From assembly GCA_023437715.1 (NCBI GenBank), contig JAEZFK010000032.1, forward strand, positions 101,791 through 165,790: a stretch of DNA of 64,000 nt, in the 5' to 3' direction. The notes beneath the pieces were generated by a model. It searched no databases. It was given only the letters and a program-made list of their open reading frames with translations, and was not told the DNA's origin. Position numbers and translations under genes: made by a program. Positions within the stretch are counted from its first letter, which is position 1. Each line of letters begins with the position of its first letter. This stretch comes from Bacillota bacterium. Lineage in GTDB: Bacteria; Bacillota; Clostridia; Lachnospirales; Lachnospiraceae. Shown here piece by piece: positions 58,505 to 64,000 of the stretch.

Positions 58505-59914
58505 AAAGAAAAAATTCAAGTTTTTGGTAGGGCGCTAAGCGGCATGGTTATGCCAAACATCGGCGCGTTTATCGCGTGGGGTTTAATTACAGCGTTTTTC
58601 ATCGATACAGGCTGGGTTCCAAATAAAGCCTTTTCCGAACTGGTAGGTCCTATGTCTTCCATTCTTTTGCCGCTGCTCATCGCATATACAGGCGGAATGG
58701 CAGTAGCCGGGCAGAGAGGAGCCGTTATCGGCGCTATCGCCTCCATGGGAGTTATCGTCGGTTCTGATGTACCCATGTTTATGGGAGCCATGATCGTTGG
58801 TCCTCTGGCTGCATGGATTCTTAAAAAGTTTGATAATTTCATAAGAAGCAAGATCAAAACCGGATTTGAGATGCTGGTAAACAACTTTTCCATCGGCATC
58901 ATCGGTATGATTCTGGCATTACTGGCGAGGCTGGCTATTCAGCCTATCGTTGAAACTCTCAATCACGTTATGGGTGCAGGCGTAGGATTCTTTGTGGACC
59001 ACAACCTGCTTCCTCTGGCAAGTGTATTTATTGAACCGGCAAAGGTATTGTTCTTAAATAATGCAGTCAATCACGGAATTCTTTCCCCATTGGGAATTCA
59101 GCAGGTACAGGAAGCCGGAAAATCCATCTTCTTCCTGCTTGAGGCAAACCCAGGCCCAGGACTCGGTATCCTTCTGGCTTACTGTATCGCAGGAAAGGGT
59201 TCTGCAAAGAGCTCCGCACCGGGCGCAATCATCATCCATTTCCTGGGCGGTATCCATGAGATTTACTTCCCATATATCCTGATGAACCCATTGCTCATAA
59301 TCGCTGCAATCGCAGGTGGAGCCAGCGGCATCTTTGTATTCAATATAATGCACGTTGGTCTGACAGCACCGGCATCTCCGGGAAGTATTTTCGCAGTTCT
59401 GTTAATGGCAGAAAGAAACAGCTATGTGGGCCTGATACTGGGAATCGCCGTAGCAGCGGCAGTATCCATGGCAGTAGCGCTTCCGCTCCTGAAGTTCATG
59501 AGTAAGGACACGGATTTAGAAAAAGCGGAAGAAAAGAAAAATGAGATGAAGCGTCAGGCAAAAGGAATCAAGGCAGAAGAACCAGCTAAATCAGCAGCAG
59601 AGCCGGCAAGAGAAGTAGAAGGCACAATCAGCAAAATCGCTTTTGCCTGCGATGCAGGTATGGGTTCCAGCGCCATGGGCGCCTCCGTATTAAAGAAGAA
59701 AATCGCGGCAGCCGGGCTGGAAGGAGTCGAGGTAATTCATACGCCCGTATCCTCTATTCCAGACGACGTGCAGGTGATCGTAACCCATAAGGGATTAAAG
59801 GAACGGGCCGCTCACAGCAATGCCACTGCCAAACTGGTGCTGATCGACAATTTCCTGGCAGCGCCGGAATATGACGAACTGGTAGAATATATTAAGCTCA
59901 AAAACAAGAAGTAG
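58502..59914 (+). CDS. mtlA: PTS mannitol-type transporter, EIICB
   Basis: Imports and phosphorylates a hexitol, most likely mannitol to mannitol-1-phosphate. The 470-residue protein has a membrane EIIC domain (residues about 10-335; GRALSGMVMPNIGAFIAWGL, GGIHEIYFPYILMNP with the substrate-site GGIHE), a charged linker (residues 340-375) and an EIIB domain with the phosphocysteine in FACDAGMGSSAMGA near residue 383. The EIIA part is a separate gene at 62083, as usual in Firmicutes. Sequence fits MtlA well, but related hexitols cannot be excluded. Confidence 0.93.
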   Translation: MKEKIQVFGRALSGMVMPNIGAFIAWGLITAFFIDTGWVPNKAFSELVGPMSSILLPLLIAYTGGMAVAGQRGAVIGAIASMGVIVGSDVPMFMGAMIVGPLAAWILKKFDNFIRSKIKTGFEMLVNNFSIGIIGMILALLARLAIQPIVETLNHVMGAGVGFFVDHNLLPLASVFIEPAKVLFLNNAVNHGILSPLGIQQVQEAGKSIFFLLEANPGPGLGILLAYCIAGKGSAKSSAPGAIIIHFLGGIHEIYFPYILMNPLLIIAAIAGGASGIFVFNIMHVGLTAPASPGSIFAVLLMAERNSYVGLILGIAVAAAVSMAVALPLLKFMSKDTDLEKAEEKKNEMKRQAKGIKAEEPAKSAAEPAREVEGTISKIAFACDAGMGSSAMGASVLKKKIAAAGLEGVEVIHTPVSSIPDDVQVIVTHKGLKERAAHSNATAKLVLIDNFLAAPEYDELVEYIKLKNKK

Positions 59915-59986
59915 GTTTGACTGCAGGGATAGCCGCGTATCTGCGGGCTGTCCCTGCCGCATCATAGGAAGAGAAGGAAATCAGAC

Positions 59987-62080
59987 ATGACACCAAGACT
60001 GAAACAAATTTTAAATATCATGCTTCGGGAAAACAGGGAATTGTCTGTGCAGGCTCTGGCAGAGCTGTGCGGGATCAGCAAGCGGACCGTACAGAGAGAG
60101 CTGGAGTCAGTGGAAAGCTGTCTGAAGGATTACCAGATCAGTTTCCGTTCCAAAACCGGGGTGGGAGTGTGGCTGGAAGGCCCGGACCAGGAGATGAAAA
60201 GGTTAAGCCTTGACCTCAGCCAGGGAGATTCCTATGATGTCAGCAACCGGGAGGACAGAAGAAAGAGGCTGACCCTGGAAATCCTGAAAGAAAAGGGATT
60301 GAAGAAGCTTTTCTACTACAGCAGCCAGTTTCAGGTCAGCGAAGCCACCATAAGCGCGGACTTGGAAGCAATCAGCCAATGGCTGTCCCATTACAGCCTT
60401 TTTGTGGTCCGCAAGCCCGGAAGCGGCATTTATATTGATGGAAAAGAGGAGAATTACCGAAAGGCGATCCGGGATTTTATCCGGGAAAATGTGGATACCA
60501 GGGTATTAAAGGATTTCTACGATGACAGTGCAGAGGACGAATACAGCCTTAAGGGCGCCGGAATGAAAAACATCGGCGGCCTTTTGGACGATGAGGTCAT
60601 AAAACGGGTGAAGGACTGCATTGAGGCTATGAAGCATGAGCGCATCTTAAATATGACCGAAACCTCCTATGCGGCAATGATCATACACATTACAATTGCC
60701 ATCGGCCGGATTCTGCAGAGTGAAACCATTGAATCCGAAGGAAAATGGCAGGAAATTAATAAGGAGGACGAGGATTATCTTCTGGCAAAAGAGCTGGTAG
60801 ACCGGCTGTCCCAGGAGTTTAACTTAAAGATTCCGGAAATAGAAACCTCTTATATTTATCTTCATATCAAGGGCTCCAAGCATGAAAAGCTCCAGTACGG
60901 GGAGGATTACAGCTTGGAGATTGACAACCGGGAATTCCAGCAGCTCTTAAATCACATGATTGACGCATTTGACAGAGAAAAGGCTCTCTATTTAAAGCAG
61001 GATGATGAATTCATACAGGGCCTGCTGGTGCATTTGCAGCCTACCATCTTCCGCATTCTCCATAACATGCAGATCCATAATCCTGTATTGGAGGATATAA
61101 AGGAAAATTACGCGGATATTTATGAGCGGTGCAAACGGGTGGCAGAGGTGTTAAGCCTCTGGCTGAAGAAAGAGGTGCCGGAGGAAGAAACAGGATTTTT
61201 AACCGTGCATTTTGGAGCGGCCCTTGTCCGTCTGGAAGAGAAAAACGAATCCATCCGCCAGGTGCACGTAGGCGTTGTGTGTTCCAGCGGAATCGGTATT
61301 TCCAGGCTCATGTCCGCCAAGCTGGAAAAGGCGTTTAAAGGAAGAATGGCGGTCACCGCTTATGGGAAAAATGAGGTCACGCCCTATATTGTAAGCAAAG
61401 CGGACTTTTTCGTTTCCAGCATTCCTATTGACGTCACAGAGATTCCGGTTATTTATGTAAATCCCCTTCTGGGGGAAAATGATATGGAGGCCATCCGTAA
61501 AACTCTTTACCGGTATGAAAGACTTCCGGGAAAGAGCGTGGAAGAGGATGCCTTTACCTTACAGCTTGAGGAAATCAACATTCTGGCTGCCCAGATTAAC
61601 GCAATCCTTAAATATCTGGGATTTTTCAAGGTGGATAATGACATCACCTTTGAAGAGCTGCTTCTTGCAATCGGAGAAAAGCTGTCGCCCTATGCGGACC
61701 GAAGGGAGATGATACAGGAAGATATCATGAAGCGGGAAAAAATCGCCTCCCAGATCTTTGGGGAAATGGGCTTTGCCCTTCTTCATGAAAAGACAAAAGG
61801 GGTGCTCCGTCCCAGCTTTACCGTATGTATGACAAAGGACCTGGGGCCGTTTTGCAATCCTTATTTTAAAGGAATCACCATTGTTTTGGTCATGCTCATA
61901 CCGGATGACGAAAACAGCAGGATCAACCGGGAAATCATGGGTTCCATCAGCGGAATGATTATTGAAGACTGTGATTTTCTGGATACCATAAGAAAGGGAA
62001 ACAAGGAAGAAATCAGAAGCATGCTGACAAGACATTTAAAGCAATTCTTTTACAAATATTTAAATCAGGGAGGACAATAG
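59987..62080 (+). CDS. mtlR: MtlR-like PRD/PTS transcriptional regulator
   Basis: A 697-residue activator of PTS genes. Order: N-terminal helix-turn-helix (LSVQALAELCGISKRTVQREL, residues about 19-39), a second winged helix (VSEATISADLEAI near residue 115), two PRD modules (about residues 195-410), an EIIB-like domain with Cys in VVCSSGIGISRL near residue 430, and an EIIA-like domain with a His in FALLHEKTKG near residue 600. Phosphorylation by PTS proteins sets its activity. Its place between mtlA and mtlF is the standard mtl order. Confidence 0.93.
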   Translation: MTPRLKQILNIMLRENRELSVQALAELCGISKRTVQRELESVESCLKDYQISFRSKTGVGVWLEGPDQEMKRLSLDLSQGDSYDVSNREDRRKRLTLEILKEKGLKKLFYYSSQFQVSEATISADLEAISQWLSHYSLFVVRKPGSGIYIDGKEENYRKAIRDFIRENVDTRVLKDFYDDSAEDEYSLKGAGMKNIGGLLDDEVIKRVKDCIEAMKHERILNMTETSYAAMIIHITIAIGRILQSETIESEGKWQEINKEDEDYLLAKELVDRLSQEFNLKIPEIETSYIYLHIKGSKHEKLQYGEDYSLEIDNREFQQLLNHMIDAFDREKALYLKQDDEFIQGLLVHLQPTIFRILHNMQIHNPVLEDIKENYADIYERCKRVAEVLSLWLKKEVPEEETGFLTVHFGAALVRLEEKNESIRQVHVGVVCSSGIGISRLMSAKLEKAFKGRMAVTAYGKNEVTPYIVSKADFFVSSIPIDVTEIPVIYVNPLLGENDMEAIRKTLYRYERLPGKSVEEDAFTLQLEEINILAAQINAILKYLGFFKVDNDITFEELLLAIGEKLSPYADRREMIQEDIMKREKIASQIFGEMGFALLHEKTKGVLRPSFTVCMTKDLGPFCNPYFKGITIVLVMLIPDDENSRINREIMGSISGMIIEDCDFLDTIRKGNKEEIRSMLTRHLKQFFYKYLNQGGQ

Positions 62081-62082
62081 CT

Positions 62083-62505
62083 ATGCAGGAGCTGCTTTGC
62101 CGCAAAAACGTATGTGTGAACTGCATTCCGGATACGAAAGAGAATATCGTAAAAAAGGTAGGACAGATGCTGGTAGATTCCGGTTACGTAGAGTCTTCTT
62201 ATATCGATGCCATGCTTCAGAGAGAAGAGGTTGTGTCCACCTATATGGGAAATGGGCTGGCTCTGCCTCATGGCGTGGAAGCCGCCAAAAAAGACGTTAA
62301 GACATCGGGAATCGCTGTCATGACCTTTCCGGATGGAGTAGACTGGGGAACCGAGAAAGCCAACATCGTTATCGGAGTGGCAGGGGTAGGAGACGAACAT
62401 ATTGAAATCCTGGCCTCAATTGCCGAAAAGATTCTGGATGAGGAGACCATGAAGGAATTAATGCGGGGAGATGCGGAAACCGTGTATCAGATTCTTTCAA
62501 AATAA
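62083..62505 (+). CDS. mtlF: PTS mannitol-type EIIA
   Basis: The 140-residue phosphocarrier that passes phosphate from HPr to EIIB. The phosphohistidine is in GLALPHGVEAAKKDV near residue 65, and the surrounding PTS EIIA type-2 fold (TMKELMRGDAETVYQIL at the end) fits MtlF. It starts 2 bases after mtlR with GGGAGGACA as ribosome site. The kinase gene starts 28 bases after its stop. Confidence 0.95.
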   Translation: MQELLCRKNVCVNCIPDTKENIVKKVGQMLVDSGYVESSYIDAMLQREEVVSTYMGNGLALPHGVEAAKKDVKTSGIAVMTFPDGVDWGTEKANIVIGVAGVGDEHIEILASIAEKILDEETMKELMRGDAETVYQILSK

Positions 62506-62533
62506 ACCGGAAAGAATCAGAGTGGAGGTTAAG

Positions 62534-63481
62534 ATGATCATAACAGTAACAATGAATCCGGCAATCGACAAAACCGTGGAGGTTCAGAAGCTGAATCCGG
62601 GAAATTTGAACCGGATCAAAAAGGTGGAATTTGACGCCGGGGGAAAGGGAATTAACGTTTCCAAAACCATCGGCGAGCTGGGAGGCGAAAGTATTGCCGT
62701 AGGATTCCTGGGCGGAAACGCCGGGGCCATTATTGAAAAGGTCTTGAAGGAAAAAAACATCAAAACCGATTTTATATGGGTGGAGGGAGAAACCAGAACC
62801 AATACCAAGGTATTGGAAGAAAATGGCATGGTGACAGAACTCAACGAACCGGGTCCTACGGTTTCAAATAAACAGATTGAGGAGCTGCTTCATAAGCTTG
62901 ACGGGTACGCAGGAGAAGACCGTTTATTTGTCCTGTCGGGAAGCATTCCGAACGGCGTGGACAAAAACATTTACCAGAGAATTATTCATCTGGTCCATCA
63001 AAAGAAAGCCAAGGTGCTTTTAGATGCCGACGGAGAGCTGTTCCGTCAGTCCCTTGAGGCAATTCCCGACATGATTAAGCCCAACCGGGCGGAATTAGAA
63101 GAATATGCAGGCATTGACTACCGGGCCACCGAAGAAAACCTGCTGAAAATAGCCAGAGAATTGCTGGAAAAGGGAATGGAAACCGTAGCTGTTTCCATGG
63201 GAAAGCAGGGAGCCATGTTCTTAAAAGAAGACTATCAGGTCATGTGCCCCGGTTTAAGCGTAAAGGCCCACTCCACCGTGGGAGCAGGGGATGCAATGGT
63301 GGCAGCCATGGCATATGCCTGGGATAAAGGCCTCAGCAACGAAGAAACGGTGCGGACCTGCATCGCGGCTTCGGCAGGTGCGGTGACCACTGTGGGAACA
63401 AAGCCGCCCTCAAAGGAGCTGGTGGAGCACTTAAAGACAGAAGTGATTATTAAAGAATTGGAAAGGAAGGCGAAAGCATGA
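62534..63481 (+). CDS. 1-phosphofructokinase family kinase (FruK-like)
   Basis: A 315-residue PfkB kinase. N-terminal TVTMNPAIDKTVEV, the sugar-phosphate motif FDAGGKGINVSKTIGELG, and the C-terminal catalytic GAGDAMVAAM match the FruK/LacC branch, which phosphorylates fructose-1-phosphate or tagatose-6-phosphate. The frame is open upstream to 62471, but ATG 62534 follows GTGGAGG and begins the conserved domain. Its presence in a mannitol-type PTS operon, overlapping a SorE-like dehydrogenase (ATGA), is unusual: canonical mannitol use needs no such kinase. Confidence 0.88.
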   Translation: MIITVTMNPAIDKTVEVQKLNPGNLNRIKKVEFDAGGKGINVSKTIGELGGESIAVGFLGGNAGAIIEKVLKEKNIKTDFIWVEGETRTNTKVLEENGMVTELNEPGPTVSNKQIEELLHKLDGYAGEDRLFVLSGSIPNGVDKNIYQRIIHLVHQKKAKVLLDADGELFRQSLEAIPDMIKPNRAELEEYAGIDYRATEENLLKIARELLEKGMETVAVSMGKQGAMFLKEDYQVMCPGLSVKAHSTVGAGDAMVAAMAYAWDKGLSNEETVRTCIAASAGAVTTVGTKPPSKELVEHLKTEVIIKELERKAKA

Positions 63482-64000
63482 AAACGAAAGCGGTAAGAAT
63501 GTATGGGGAACGGGATTTAAGGCTGGAAGAGTTTGAGCTTCCCCCCATTAAGGACGACGAAATCCTTGTAAAGGTCATGAGCGACAGCATCTGCATGTCC
63601 ACCTACAAGCTGGTGGAGCAGGGTAAAAAGCATAAAAGAGCGCCTCAGAACATCGACACCAATCCAATCATCATCGGCCATGAGTTTGCGGGTGTGATCG
63701 TAGAGGTAGGCGATAAATGGAAAGATCAGTTTAAGCCCGGCATGAAATTCGCACAGCAGCCCGCTTTAAACTACAAGGGAAAACTGGACTCTCCCGGTTA
63801 TTCCTATGAGTTTTGTGGAGGAGCCACTACCTACTGCATCTTTCCTCATGAGGTTATGGAGCTGGGCTGCTTAATGCCCTATGACGGGGAAAGCTTTTTT
63901 GAGGCTTCCCTGGGAGAGCCAATGAGCTGCATTATCGGCGGCTATCATGGAAACTATCATACCAATAAGAAAAACCACGACCATTCCATCGGCACCAAGG
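63478..64000 (+). CDS. Zinc-dependent dehydrogenase, sorbose-1-phosphate reductase (SorE)-like (5' part)
   Basis: The gene runs off the right edge; 174 residues are visible. It starts at the ATGA overlap with the kinase stop. MKTKAVRMYGERDLRLEEFELPPIKDDEI, SDSICMSTYK with a candidate zinc Cys, GHEFAGVIVEVGDKW and SLGEPMSCIIG resemble SorE and related hexitol-phosphate dehydrogenases of the medium-chain family. SorE interconverts L-sorbose-1-phosphate and glucitol-6-phosphate, acting on the carbon next to the phosphorylated one. A role in oxidising the PTS product to a ketose-1-phosphate for the kinase is inferred. The Rossmann domain lies outside the window. Confidence 0.8.
   Translation, partial: MKTKAVRMYGERDLRLEEFELPPIKDDEILVKVMSDSICMSTYKLVEQGKKHKRAPQNIDTNPIIIGHEFAGVIVEVGDKWKDQFKPGMKFAQQPALNYKGKLDSPGYSYEFCGGATTYCIFPHEVMELGCLMPYDGESFFEASLGEPMSCIIGGYHGNYHTNKKNHDHSIGTK

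Overview
The window reads as chromosome of an anaerobic, endospore-forming Clostridia, most likely family Lachnospiraceae (Lacrimispora/Hungatella/Enterocloster-like). The reasons are a near-balanced base composition, strong AGGAGG ribosome binding sites, sigmaA promoters with 17-bp spacers, a SpoVAF/GerA-type spore protein, AddAB instead of RecBCD, a CIRCE-controlled groESL, a DUF6106 protein and a selenium-molybdenum hydroxylase system. I saw no rRNA, tRNA, CRISPR array, phage or insertion sequence.

Layout. 1-499 is the 3' end of a xanthine-dehydrogenase-type molybdenum hydroxylase. 633-5090 is a sugar ABC importer operon led by a Gfo/Idh/MocA oxidoreductase, and 5742-9696 is a complete L-rhamnose pathway (rhaB-rhaM-rhaA-rhaD). 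An IclR regulator (9852-10604) separates these from a 12.6-kb cluster (10735-23533): an LplB/YtcP-type oligosaccharide importer with its own MsmX/UgpC-type ATPase, a 704-residue lipoprotein, five small integral membrane proteins of unknown function, two cytoplasmic heparinase II/III-like lyases, an SDR reductase and a KdgF cupin. I read it as uptake and intracellular breakdown of an oligouronide. An 18-bp palindrome occurs twice in the cluster promoter region and once, degenerate, in the iclR leader.

The middle is mostly housekeeping: tdh-kbl (threonine to glycine), a LEA-like 11-mer repeat protein, groES-groEL, a DUF6106 membrane protein, guaB, DUF3842, spoVAF, a YitT protein, a MATE exporter, an FMN_bind-like protein and addB-addA. 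44406-54936 is a selenium/purine block: selD (Cys form), a cysteine-desulfurase-like protein, a LysR regulator and DUF3343, then a purine riboswitch, guanine deaminase, a purine permease and a three-subunit xanthine dehydrogenase. Guanine can be imported, deaminated to xanthine and oxidised by an enzyme that probably carries a labile selenium cofactor supplied through SelD. The right end holds an AraC regulator, glycogen phosphorylase and a mannitol-type PTS locus (EIICB, MtlR-like regulator, EIIA) followed by a 1-phosphofructokinase-family kinase and a SorE-like zinc dehydrogenase cut by the window edge.

The most novel-looking parts are the oligouronide cluster with its five unexplained membrane proteins and shared operator, the possible mannitol-1-phosphate to fructose-1-phosphate route, and several structured leaders (purine riboswitch, tdh leader, yitT upstream region) together with a folded 157-bp intergenic element after groEL. 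Everything here is from reading sequence only; no database search or folding program was run.
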